NCBI RefSeq assembly: GCF_003144245.1
Contig: NW_020289975.1
Coordinates: 2,871,496-2,935,495, forward strand
Direction of reading: 5' to 3'
Length of the DNA: 64,000 nucleotides
Source of the DNA: Jaminaea rosea
Taxonomy: Eukaryota > Basidiomycota > Exobasidiomycetes > Microstromatales
Shown: one piece after another, positions 23,313-33,502 of the stretch
Position numbering within the stretch: position 1 is the first letter of the stretch
How the letters are laid out: each line of letters opens with the position of its first letter
Notes under the pieces: model-generated
The model's input: the letters and a program-made list of their open reading frames with translations, nothing else
The model's database searches: none
What the model was told of the DNA's origin: nothing
Made by a program: the position numbers and the translations under genes

Positions 23313-26300
23313 ATGCCCTCGTCCGAGGCGGAGGCCGCTTTTGATGATGGCTACGAATCGGCATCATCATCTGCGTCTTCATCCTCACCCTCATCCTCAT
23401 CCTCGTCATCACTCGCGCCGCCCATTCTCGACGAATCCTTCCTCCCGCGCATTCTCGCCCTCTTCTTTGCCATCTTCCATCCCACGCAAGGTCCGAAAGT
23501 CGTCTATCAAGTGCCAGAGGGTAGCGTCACTGCAGATGAAGTCGGCGACGTCAAAGGCAAGGGCAAGCGTGGAGCCAACCTTTCCTCTTCACCCCGCCAT
23601 GGCAACTTGGAGCAAGAGCAGCTGTTCGACTTTGATACCCTCAGCGACTACCTCATACCCAAGGCACCTCTTTGCGGTCGTCTCATTACTTGCACCACCA
23701 AAGGGCTGCCCTCATCGAAAGACCGCGTGCCACGTCATTTCAAGGTTCTCTCCTACCCAGTCCTTATCGAAGACTCAGAGAAGTACGAGCGCAACACCTT
23801 CATCTTCAACCTCGCCTTTGTATTTGATGGAAAAGCCGATGTCAAGAGCTACGAGCCTGTCGTGCGGAAATGCGCTCGCGCTCTACAAGGACTGGAACAG
23901 AGCTCGTCCTTCTTATCGTCGACGCTCAACCAGCCTCGCATGTATGGCATCGTCGAGCATCTCTATCAGGATCTCAACTCCTTCTGCGAAGTATTCGTCG
24001 ACCTGCCAGAAGCACCACATACAGCGTACGAGAAGGATCAGCGCAATCTCGCCCTCGACGCCATCTCGCCTTCCTTTCGCGGCCACAGTACTGGAGCGAT
24101 GGTGACATCAGCGAGCCAAAGCAGCGCGCTTCGCGCTACGAGAGCGTTGAGTACCGCCGCCGATGGTGCGATCCATGGCAGTAGAATGCCAGCCAGTCTA
24201 CTCGAGAGTCGGCGCCCAAGCGCAGCAAGTGTGAGTTCGACGGGCAGTCGCAATGGCAGTCGCAATGGGTCTCCGGCCATCGCCCCTGCAACAGACGGTG
24301 CAGGCCTGCCATTCGGTATGAGCCCAATCGAGGAGAGTAGCAAGAGCGGACCCCGGCGAGGCTCTATTGCCGGTCTTCACCATCATACCATATCCCCGCT
24401 ATCGCCTTTCACGTCGAGCAGCATGACGAGCCCTCCGCCAGCCCCCTTGACGGCTCTGGGAGCGCCAGCCATCGATCCACTCGCGGGTTCAGCCACATTG
24501 CCAGGCTCTCGCCGTTCTTCTGCCGCAAGCACAGAGGCGCATCGAAGACCAAGCATCAAGAGGAGCAAGACGACGTCGACTGCAGCAGTCAATGAGGCAA
24601 AGGCGAGCGCCGTCTCTGCCAGCATGCAACGAGCCTTTAGCAACGGGTCGACCGGTAGCTCCTCGAGCGAAGACGCTCTTACACGCCGGCACGCTCTTGG
24701 CGATCGTTCCTCCTACGAGGCGATAGCTGCCGACCTGAGCAGTTCACTCGCATCGTTGCGCAACGTCAAGCCACCCGCAAACACAACGATAGCAGACGGC
24801 CTGCCGTCAACAGACCCGGTCCTGTCCCTCCTCCCACAGCCCCCAAGCCGTGCCCCAGGACAACGTGAACCACCCCACGGTCTAGGGCGCACAGTGCGCG
24901 AGGCTATAAATCTCAAGCTTTTCCCAACCTACGCCAATCCGCCTCCAGTGAAAGACCACGACGTCCCCGTCTCCCTCCTCGACCTTGGCCACAAAGCTCG
25001 GTCGAGCTCCTCCAACTGGGACCTGACCATGAGCGCCGTCTACCCCTACATCAACGGCATCAACCACGTGAAGCGCATTGCACAATTGGCCGACGCGGAT
25101 CTGGAGCTGACGAGACAGTGTATGGAGCATTTGCTCTACTATGGCTGCATTCTGACGGTGGACGTTTTCCAGTTTTGGAACGTGTATGCGGTCAAGCCTG
25201 CCGTCGCGAGGATGGCGGACGATCCGTCTATTCAGGCTGAGTGTGGGCCGTACGTCACGAGACCAGGACATGCTGTTCCTGCTTGGCCCACCCTCCTCGC
25301 TCTTTATACGGCGCTCCGACCAGGTATGCAGCTTGAGCGCTGGATCGAGGAGCGACAGGTTGAGGCGCTAGGCATCGACGTGCGGCGCTTTGTGACCTTT
25401 GGGGTCATCAAGGGCTTTTTGAGACGGGTGCATCGCTACCCTGTGCTCATGGGAGGGCAGGTCGTCTTGGATGAGATGCTGGCCTGGCTGCGTGAGGGAG
25501 GGTCAAGATCCCAGTCAAGGAGCAGGGAGCGGGATCCGGCAGAGCAACGCAAGCCAGCCGCAGCGCCGATGGCTTCCCCGTTGGCTTCACCTTCGGTCGA
25601 TGCCTCGTCGAAAGACGACTCTCTTGGTCGGCCGGCGTACAATCGACGCCAGCCGTCGGATGGTGCGTCAATACGAACTGTCAGACAAGGTGATGAGCGA
25701 GGGGCCAAAAGCTGCGTTAAGACGCCTACGGCTGCAGCTCCACCACGTACGCCGCGATTCCCTCCTTCCTCGCGCTACACGACGGCTACTGTATCCGATG
25801 TGGCCAATATTGCCTTTGATCAGTTTGGCGAAGGCGAAGATTCTCCATCACAGCAGCATCTGGCGTCTCGTCGCGGCGGCGGTAACAGCTCTCTGCAACC
25901 GGGCAGCACCAACGATAGCGAAGGGTACGGTTCGCGTTCCTCCCTCACGCTCCGGCCCTCGATCCCCAGCTTGCAAGGCTCTCTATCTACTGCCACACCC
26001 TCTTCCTCCATTCGCCCCTCCTTTACGGGCCGCAGATCTGCCAATCGCCCTCCCATTCCAGACTCGCTTTTCCCCTCGTCATCGGGAAGCCTGGACCTCC
26101 CTCCCGACCTGCCCGCCATGCTTGATGGAACAAACAGTGAGGACGCTCTTTGTGTCCACTTCGGCCTCTCCTGGCCGCAGCTGCGGCGTATGCTCATCCG
26201 CCTAGGAAGAGCGGTAGCGAATTTCCAGCAACAAAGAGAACGCGAGCGCGAGCGTGAACGACTGCAGAGGGGAGGATCATCCTTGCAGATGAGACCTAGA

Positions 26301-26705
26301 CGGAGGGATTCGTGGAGCAGTCGGCGGTTGAGCGGCTATGCTGCGGGCGGAGCAGGAGGAGAGAGTGACGACTGGATACCAGAGGCGCCAGCTTTCGCGA
26401 ATGCGAGTGGATTCGGCGCGAGTGGGTGGGCGAGTGGGGTGAGCGGTCAACAGGGTGGGTCCAACGCGACTGGGTCATTGGCCACTTCGCTGCGCAGTAG
26501 CGGGAAGAGAGCGGTCTTTGCGGGTAGCATAGGCAAGAGTGGTACATCAGCAAGCGCAGCGGGGGCTTCGGGCTCGATGATGTCCTCGGGCTCGTTTGGA
26601 CCCAAGTCGTGGAATCAGTCGCTGGATGGGCTTGAGATTGAGGACGAGGAGGAGGAGCTGGAACGTACGGGCGAGTTTGGGGCTGTTGTGATTATCAGCA
26701 TTTGA
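23313..26705 (+). CDS. NPR2: Nitrogen permease regulator 2 (SEACIT/GATOR1 subunit)
   Basis: Subunit of the GTPase-activating complex that restrains TORC1 when amino acids are scarce, acting at the vacuole. Single exon, 1130 residues. The N-terminal longin-like part carries ALFFAIFHPTQGPKVVYQVPEG and later NTFIFNLAFVFD; the central block LKLFPTYANPPPVKDHDVPV, followed by WDLTMSAVYPYINGINHVKR and LLYYGCILTVDVFQFWNVYA, is the classical NPR2 signature. Yeast Npr2 has 615 residues and human NPRL2 380, so this protein is long: the extra length is a Ser/Ala/Pro-rich insertion (about residues 265-500) and a 350-residue low-complexity tail with an Arg/Glu repeat near 26230. The N-terminus has a Ser tract. 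Identification is secure. Confidence 0.93.
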   Translation: MPSSEAEAAFDDGYESASSSASSSSPSSSSSSSLAPPILDESFLPRILALFFAIFHPTQGPKVVYQVPEGSVTADEVGDVKGKGKRGANLSSSPRHGNLEQEQLFDFDTLSDYLIPKAPLCGRLITCTTKGLPSSKDRVPRHFKVLSYPVLIEDSEKYERNTFIFNLAFVFDGKADVKSYEPVVRKCARALQGLEQSSSFLSSTLNQPRMYGIVEHLYQDLNSFCEVFVDLPEAPHTAYEKDQRNLALDAISPSFRGHSTGAMVTSASQSSALRATRALSTAADGAIHGSRMPASLLESRRPSAASVSSTGSRNGSRNGSPAIAPATDGAGLPFGMSPIEESSKSGPRRGSIAGLHHHTISPLSPFTSSSMTSPPPAPLTALGAPAIDPLAGSATLPGSRRSSAASTEAHRRPSIKRSKTTSTAAVNEAKASAVSASMQRAFSNGSTGSSSSEDALTRRHALGDRSSYEAIAADLSSSLASLRNVKPPANTTIADGLPSTDPVLSLLPQPPSRAPGQREPPHGLGRTVREAINLKLFPTYANPPPVKDHDVPVSLLDLGHKARSSSSNWDLTMSAVYPYINGINHVKRIAQLADADLELTRQCMEHLLYYGCILTVDVFQFWNVYAVKPAVARMADDPSIQAECGPYVTRPGHAVPAWPTLLALYTALRPGMQLERWIEERQVEALGIDVRRFVTFGVIKGFLRRVHRYPVLMGGQVVLDEMLAWLREGGSRSQSRSRERDPAEQRKPAAAPMASPLASPSVDASSKDDSLGRPAYNRRQPSDGASIRTVRQGDERGAKSCVKTPTAAAPPRTPRFPPSSRYTTATVSDVANIAFDQFGEGEDSPSQQHLASRRGGGNSSLQPGSTNDSEGYGSRSSLTLRPSIPSLQGSLSTATPSSSIRPSFTGRRSANRPPIPDSLFPSSSGSLDLPPDLPAMLDGTNSEDALCVHFGLSWPQLRRMLIRLGRAVANFQQQRERERERERLQRGGSSLQMRPRRRDSWSSRRLSGYAAGGAGGESDDWIPEAPAFANASGFGASGWASGVSGQQGGSNATGSLATSLRSSGKRAVFAGSIGKSGTSASAAGASGSMMSSGSFGPKSWNQSLDGLEIEDEEEELERTGEFGAVVIISI

Positions 26706-27095
26706 AATACCATGTCAAAGAAGGAATGTTGCAGGCAGCATGCTCAGCGATGATGCAGAGCATCTTGACTTGTCGTGGATTGATGGTCGCAAAGGTGAGG
26801 ATCCGCACAGGCTGGCCAGTCGATGACGGCAGGCGTTCAGTCCAAGGCCGCCCGCCAGCCGCGCGCGGGCCACCCGTCTCGACGCTCAAGTCGTCTCCAC
26901 GCCTGCGCGACCAACGAGACCAACGAGCTGCTTCTTCCTTCCTCATCACCGCTTGCTTCCCCTGCAAACCGTTGCACACCGCCCGCCTGGACTCGTCGCC
27001 TCCATAACTACATCTTTCACCTTCTGCTCCTCCTTCGACCTCACCTCATTCCTGGCTGAGGGCCCTGTCCCTTCCTCCCCTCCGTCTCCCTCGCC
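26706..27095. promoter_or_regulatory. Intergenic, promoter of AP-1 gamma gene
   Basis: About 390 bases between the NPR2 stop and the adaptin ATG; the last 100 bases are pyrimidine-rich, as often seen before basidiomycete start codons. Confidence 0.4.
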
Positions 27096-29984
27096 ATGAC
27101 GTCCCTCTTCACCCGCTCGCAGCAGGTGGCCGCCCTCGATCCTCGTCTGGGCGGTCTCATGGCCTCCTTGGGCCTTTCCAATCTGCGAGCTCTTATCAAA
27201 GCCATCCGCGCTTGCAAGACCTACGCCGAGGAGCGAGCCCTGATCCAAAAGGAGTCGGCCGCGATCCGCACCTCCTTCAAGGACGAGGACCCGCTGCTGC
27301 GACACAATAACATTGCCAAGCTTCTCTACATCCACATGCTGGGCTATCCTGCACACTTTGGGCAGATTGAATGCCTGAAGCTGGTGGCCACACCCAGGTT
27401 CACGGATAAGAGGCTGGGCTACCTGGGCGTCATGCTGTTGCTGGACGAGAACACGGAGGTGCTCACCCTCGTTACGAACGGGCTCAAGAACGATATGAAC
27501 CACTCCAACATGTACGTCGTGGGGCTCGCCCTAGCTACCTTTGGCAACATTGCATCGGAAGAGATGGCGAGGGATCTGAGCGAGGAGGTGGAGAGGCTGA
27601 TGGGGTCGAGCAATACGTATATCCGACGAAAGGCAGCTATATGCGCTATGAGAATCGTGAGTAGCCGCAGCGAAGTGAATGACGGGATGTCGCCCCGCTG
27701 ACATGTTGTCGACTCGCTGCTCTTTCAGGTACGCAAAGTGCCAGATCTGCTCGAAAACTTCTCGGGCAAGGCAAAGGCGCTGCTCAATGATAAGAACCAC
27801 GGCGTACTGCTCTGCGCGGTCACTTTGGCTATCGAGGTGTGCAAGGATGAAGAGGCTCGTGACTCCTTCAGAGATGTGAGTGACTACTCAACGAGCCGTT
27901 GGGCTAGATCGCAGCTGCTGAGGCATAGTCTCGTCCCCTTTCCCGCAGGTCGTTCCTCTGCTGGTCCGCCACCTCAAGTCCCTTGTAACAACAGGCTACT
28001 CGCCAGAGCACGATGTCTCTGGCATCACGGACCCGTTCCTCCAGGTCAAGATTCTGCGCCTGCTCCGCGTTCTGGGCAAGGGCGATGTCGAGGCGTCGGA
28101 CACGATGAACGATGTCCTCGCACAGGTGGCCACCAGCACAGAGGCGTCCAAGAACGTCGGCAACGCCATCCTGTACGAGACGGTGCTCACCATTCTGGAC
28201 ATTGAGGCCGAGAACGGGCTGAGAGTCATGGCGATCAACATTCTGGGCAAGTTCCTGAGCAATCGCGACAACAACATCAGGTGAGGCGCCGAGGCTGATC
28301 GCGCCAGAAGCAACGAGCAGTCAGTCTGACCTCCTTTCCCTCCTCTGCGCGCAGGTACGTCGCCCTGAACACGCTCAACAAGGTCGTGACGATGGACACG
28401 AATGCCGTCCAACGGCATCGCAACATCATCCTCGACTGTCTCCGGGACGGGGACATCTCCATCCGCCGCCGTGCCCTGGAGCTCTCGTATGCCCTCATCA
28501 ATGAGGCCAACGTGCGCGTCCTGACTCGCGAGCTGCTCAGCTTCCTCGAAGTGGCCGACAACGAATTCAAGCTCGGCCTTACGACGCAGATCTCCCTAGC
28601 GGCAGAGAAGCTGGCGCCCAACAAGCGATGGCACATCGACACGATGCTGCGCGTGCTGAAGGTCGCAGGCAACTATGTGAGGGAAGAGGTATTGAGCGCC
28701 TTTTTGCGCTTAACCTGCCATACGCCTGAGCTGCAGACGTACACGGCGCAAAGGCTGTACTCTCTGCTACATGCCGATTTCAGTCAGGAGTCACTTACCC
28801 TCGCGGCGGTGTGGGCCATCGGAGAGTTTGGAGAGCTGCTCACCCAGCCTGGTGGGGGAAGCATGGAGGACGAGGAGCTGGTGCGCGACCTGACCCCGCG
28901 TCAGGTCGTGGACTTGATCTCATCCCTGCTCGACTCGCCCTACGCCAACTCAAACATAAGGCAGTGGGTTCTCACATCCCTGTCCAAGCTAGCGGTGCGC
29001 TTCTCGTCGCAGGATCGCAGTCAAGCGGAGCGTATCCAGCAGATCTTGGGGAGGTACGAGACCTCCGTCGACTTGGAGCTGCAGCAGCGCAGTGTGGAGT
29101 ATGACGCGCTATTGAGCAGACGAGACATCAGAGAAGGAGTTCTGGAGGCAATGCCGCCCCCCGAGATCAAGACGACAATGGTGGGGACCGTCAGTGAGAA
29201 GAGGAGCGTAGGGAGCACGAGAAGGGACAAGGATGCGCTGCTTGACCTCATGGGTAGTGATGATATGGGAGGGGCGTCGGCACCTGCGCAGGCAGCAGCA
29301 TCGAGCAGCAACAACACGCACGACTTGCTCGCCGACATCTTTGGTGGTGGAGGAGACGGCGGTGCCAGCAGCTCTACAGCGCCGGCAGCAGCTGCCACAC
29401 AACCCAAGTCATCGGTCAACGATATACTCGACCTCTTCGGCAGCAGCTCGTCGATCTCAACACCTGCAGCCAGTGCGCCACCTGCATCGAGCAATATGAA
29501 TGGAGGGCGCAATGGGGGAGGCGGTGCAGACTCGTTGGCGGGTCTTGACATCTTCGGCGGTGGCTCTTCCTCAGCGACAGCAGCATCGCCCTCAGCCCCA
29601 GCCGCTTCTCCCTCACCTTCATCATCCGCTCGGGCCTACACCGCCTTCAGCGGCTCCGGTCTCACCCTCACCCTCACACCACGCATCGCCCAACCCACTC
29701 GCCCTGACCTGGTCTCAATCCTCGCCACTTTCACCTCAACCCTGGACGTCTCCAATCTCTCCTTGCAAGCCGCGGTCCCCAAGTCACAAAAGCTACAGAT
29801 GCTTGCTGCGAGCAGTACAGAGGTCAAGCCAGGCCCGGCAGGGGAGGCAACACAGCAGATGAGGGTCATGCTGCCTAATGGAGGTAGTGGAGGTGTGGCA
29901 GGCGTGAGGCTGAGGATGCGCATTGGCTTCAAGGCGGCAGGGAAGGAGGTGCAGGAGCAGGTCGACTTCGCGGGGTTTCAGTAG
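27096..29984 (+). CDS. APL4: AP-1 complex subunit gamma (gamma-adaptin)
   Basis: Large subunit of the clathrin adaptor AP-1, acting in trans-Golgi/endosome sorting. Four exons: 27096..27656, 27729..27875, 27949..28280 and 28355..29984, with GTGAG donors; 889 residues. The N-terminal trunk shows [20 protein letters not shown], the lipid-contacting RKESAAIR-like stretch ([10 protein letters not shown]), and the adaptin repeats with [20 protein letters not shown]. The hinge (about residues 660-780) is Ala/Ser-rich and contains DLFG-like and DIFGGG motifs that resemble clathrin-box or accessory-binding elements. The C-terminal ear (from about residue 780: [16 protein letters not shown]) is a gamma-adaptin ear domain. 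Length is normal (yeast Apl4 832). Identification is secure. Confidence 0.95.
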
Positions 29985-30119
29985 ACGGGCAGAAAAGCCA
30001 GATTGGGTAGAAGTGTGGATAATCACTGAGCAGGCGACGACGACGTGGACTAATGAAGATGACGATTACATCGGAGGGGAACATGAAGAGTGATCACAAC
30101 TGGCGTCGCTGGCCGACAA
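29985..30119. other. Short convergent intergenic spacer
   Basis: Spacer of 135 bases between the stop of the gamma-adaptin gene and the stop of a secreted-protein gene on the opposite strand. Nothing else is visible. Confidence 0.4.
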
Positions 30120-30888
30120 TTAGCAGCTCAGGTAGAGGTCTGCGTCCTGCTGCACGGTAAAGATGGTTCCCAATCCCCTCAAGATGTCCTCGGGCTCACT
30201 AGACCAGTGGCCCTACAGCGTCCGATTCACGTCAGCGTCAGCTCATCCTTGACCCACACCACCTCGCGCGCACTCACGATGATCCCCGTATTGTTCAGCT
30301 CCAGTCCACTCGCTTGACGTAGGCCCACTCGAGGGATATGCCACGTCACGCCGCTGTGCTTCACGTTTGTGGCCCATCGCCCGCAGTACCCATCCGCTCG
30401 GCCGCTCGAGCCGTACGTGGAGAGCTGCGCGACCAGGTATCGTGGAGTAGAAGCTGACTTCACGATGCCGTAGCCTACGGACAACGGAAGCGGGAGCGGT
30501 CAGTGGTGAGAACATCGACGGCTGCCTAACAAACTCATGCACCGGTCAAGACGATATTCTTCGACGTTCTTTGGCGGCGTGAGGGAACAGCACAAGGATC
30601 TGAGCTTCAGCAGTCGAGCGTATCCCGGCCCTGCGGCGCATCATGCTGGACACACAGAATGCAAGTGTACCCAGACCTCTTGATACAGCGTCGATATAGA
30701 GCCAGATCAGCCGCGACCGACCTTGGGTCAGGCCCCTTCGTGGGCCCCTTCGTAGCTGTATCACCTTCGATCCAGCGTACCGTACTCGTCCCATCTGGCT
30801 GACGGGTGAGCTTGACGCCTGCCTCGGCAGTGCAGAGGAGGGACGCGAGAAGGAGTGTCAAGAGTGTCACGGTGAGGGCGAAGTGCAT
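30120..30888 (-). CDS. Small secreted protein of unknown function, paralogue A
   Basis: Start ATG at 30888 opens a clear signal peptide (MHFALTVTLLTLLLASLL, cleavage near CTAEAG). The 3' part is well supported: an exon of about 30474..30278 (YGIVKSASTPRYLVAQLSTY, later NNTGII), a GTGAGT intron, and the last exon 30212..30120 ending LRGLGTIFTVQQDADLYLSC. Between them my best path uses small exons around 30721..30671 and 30599..30543, but the first junction is uncertain (intron of 43 or 64 nt). The C-terminal pattern, a GTI motif, then Asp-Leu, then a final Cys, recurs in the next gene, so the two are probably paralogues. No known domain. Candidate effector or surface protein. Exon borders in the 5' half should be treated as provisional. 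Confidence 0.55.
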
Positions 30889-31180
30889 CGTCGATGGACT
30901 AGAGATGGGTCGTTCTGAAGGAAAAAAGTGGCTCTGTGTGGGAAGCCTGCGTTCCGGAGTACACCCTTCTGTTCGCTGACGGCTTTCAATGGGCCAGAGG
31001 GCACACACATTGTCTGGTGGAACCTGGCTATGGTTGCAGTGAGGTAAGGCGCATCATACGATTGACAGCAATCAAATCAGGGTCGACGGCGAGACTGGTT
31101 TCGAGACGCTGCTCATGAGCAAGAGCGTAGGAGGCGAAATGTCTTCCATGACCGCAAGCTCATCACTCCTCAAACCCATC

Positions 31181-31856
31181 TCAGCACTGGATATGCAAGT
31201 CTACCCCCGGCGTGTTCGAAACAATGGTCCCTCGGCCGGTCATCTGTGGGCTCCGGTTGATTAGCTCTCGTCTCTCCCGTCTATCTCTCTGGTCGTGCTC
31301 GCACTCACCACCTTCCCAGCATTATCTCCAAAGTAAGCCTTGAGAAGTAGATTTCCCTCTTTCCCCCCCGAGGCGCTCGCCAGTTGCGGAACATTGGCTG
31401 GCGGAGTGACGCTCGTATAGGCCCAGTCGATGGTGTCCGTTCGTGTGCTATTGGGACAACTTCCGAACGCCTGACCCATGACTATCTGGGAGGAGAGAAG
31501 GACGATGTAGTTGTCGACTGAAGGAAAGAGAGCGGGGTTAACGATGTCGAGGGGGGGATCAGATCGAAACAAGCGCCTCGCTGTCCGTCTGCTGCGTATC
31601 GATGATTCCAGATGAGCGAATCGAGATGTAGCTTGGAGCACTAAAAAGGTAATAGACGAGATGAGTAGCCAGCTTGTCGGACACGGCATACTGCCACATA
31701 CAAGATGCATCGTCTGCCTGGCTGAGAGCAGACGGAAGGGCTGAAGCCTCGAGGTGCTGGCCCGGAAGTCGTAGCGATGTTCAGGCCACCTGCAATCGAG
31801 GCTGCGAACACGGTCTGGCTGAGGAGGAGCGCGAAGGTCAAAAGCACGCAGATCAT
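31181..31856 (-). CDS. Small secreted protein of unknown function, paralogue B
   Basis: ATG at 31856 starts a signal peptide (MICVLLTFALLLSQTVFAAS). The firm parts are an exon ending at 31309 that includes DNYIVLLSSQIVMGQAFGS and LLLKAYFGDNAGKV, a GTGAGT intron, and a last exon 31243..31181 reading MTGRGTIVSNTPGVDLHIQC. Upstream, two introns are likely: one near 31785-31740 and one with a strong GTATGT donor near 31700; their combination is uncertain. Its ending, GTI then Asp-Leu and a terminal Cys, and the preceding YIVLLSS stretch align with the neighbouring gene (YLVAQLS, GTI, DLYLSC). Same strand, about 300 bases apart: a tandem duplicate pair. Function unknown. Confidence 0.55.
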
Positions 31857-32317
31857 GGTGGCATGCTTTGTGATGCGAGGGTAGGTAGGTGAGAGGGGGG
31901 GGAGAGAAATTCAACCGTGAGCCTGAGAGAGGTCATCATGGTCTTCAGCCACTGAGGCGACCCGGCCATTTTTAGCGGGCCGACGGCGTTTCCTCGGCGG
32001 CTAGATAGTAAGCTGCCTCACGGCCGGTAGGTGGCTTTGAGATGGCAGACCATTCTTTCTATCTTTCCCAAGGAAGACCGCCAGCCACTGCGTTCAGGAT
32101 ATTGAGCCTCGTTGTTGACAAGGAGAATGCAGCTGCGGCACTCGTAAAGTGGTAGGAAGAGCGAGAAGACGAGGTAAAGAATGGCTGAACGGCGCCAAGT
32201 TGTGGAGCGACGCTCGAGCCACCCCGATTTTGGCTCAGGGCACCTGACCGGCCCATTGACCCTTGTCTTCCATCAGCACCACCACCACCATCATTGCCCG
32301 GCATACGTTCCATCGAC
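31857..32317. promoter_or_regulatory. Divergent intergenic region, secreted paralogue B / GILT-like gene
   Basis: About 460 bases between divergent start codons of two secreted-protein genes. A CACCAC run lies at about 32276-32290. No coding frame stands out. Confidence 0.4.
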
Positions 32318-33149
32318 ATGTCGCCCCTCCTCCTCACGACACTGCTGTTCATTCTATTGGTCTCGTCAGTGACCTCAACGCGATGGCAGCAACACCAGCA
32401 GCCACTTGGCGAGCTTGCTGCCCAGCGTGTGGACCTGACTCTAGGCGTCATGTCCCGCTGTCCTGATGCCGTCTTCACTGAGACGGCGCTTGACAGCGTC
32501 ATTGAAAGGGTCAATGACAAGGTGCGACTGCGCTTTGAGTACATCGGAAACTTCACGGACAGTAGCCAGCATGACGTGGGTGTGACCGAGGTCGGTGGCG
32601 TGGTATGCAAGCATGGCGATCAGGAGTGTGAGTAGCAGTGGAGCGGGTACAGCGATATGCTCGTCACCCTATTCTGACATAACAACCGTACGCCTCCTGC
32701 CTTTTCACCTAGGCCACGGCAACATCCATCAACTGTGCGTGCAACACGCCCTTCGCCCCTCCCGAGCAGGCAAAGACTACGACCTCTCCCCTTCGGCCGC
32801 ACAGCGCAAGGTTTGGGACTTTGTTCAATGCCAGAACTACGATGGACTTGCTCAGATCGGTACCGACGCCCTGGCCAAGCAATGCCTCGGACTCGTCAAG
32901 GGCCCCAAATGGGAGGGCGAGGATGGAATCGGCGCCTGTGCTAATGGTGACGAGGGAAGGGCATTATTGCGCGATAGCGTGCAAGTGAGCAAGAAGCGGG
33001 GTATCATCAAGAGTGCGACGATTCAATTGGAGGGAAAGACGATATGTGTCAGAGATGGAGGCGAGTGGAAGGAATGCCCCGGTGGTCATGAAACGAGGGA
33101 CTTTGTGAGGCAGATTGAGGAGGCTTGGAGGAGGAAGAATGGCCAGTGA
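32318..33149 (+). CDS. GILT-like secreted thiol reductase family protein
   Basis: Member of the gamma-interferon-inducible lysosomal thiol reductase family; in fungi these are secreted or vacuolar. Two exons, 32318..32627 and 32713..33149, phase 1 junction (GTGAGT donor, CCTAG acceptor), 248 residues. Signal peptide MSPLLLTTLLFILLVSSVTS. The family signature region reads VCKHGDQECHGNIHQLC, followed by the conserved WDFVQCQN, and the C-terminal part has IGACANGDEGRALLRDS and KECPGGHETRDFV. At the usual active site the sequence is SRCPDAVFTE: the first Cys is present but no second Cys follows at CxxC spacing, so reductase activity is doubtful unless another Cys substitutes. Start is the ATG at 32318, which gives the signal peptide. 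Family call is good; activity is open. Confidence 0.82.
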
Positions 33150-33502
33150 CCGCTGGATAGCAATGACGAAGACGACGACCCGGACGCAGACGACGACACG
33201 AATCGCTCACATCTTGTATCTTATTTTTCTCCATCCACTCGCATCGATGCCTCTTGATCACCCTGCCTCGAGATGCTGTGGCGTCGCCGTCGTAGTCGCA
33301 GGCGCTCATGCCTCCACGCCACTTTACGCGCCTATGATGCAGGCCGCCGTCCGTGTTTGGATCAGCTCCATCCGTCCGTCCTCACCACGCCATCCACCAC
33401 CACCACCACCACGGTCTACTCTCTCTCCTTGCGACCTCCTCTCAATTTTTGCCCCTCGCTGCTGTACACCATGCTCCATCCAACCCTCATTCACCCACAG
33501 CA
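33150..33502. promoter_or_regulatory. Intergenic, promoter of REV1
   Basis: About 350 bases, pyrimidine-rich towards the REV1 start, with a CACCAC run at about 33396-33412. The REV1 frame is open through part of it without an ATG before 33503. Confidence 0.4.

Noticed and set aside
31261-31914. A 217-codon minus-strand frame starting at 31914
   Set aside because: It covers the real 3' exon of secreted paralogue B, but its 5' half has no signal peptide and competes with the better supported ATG at 31856.
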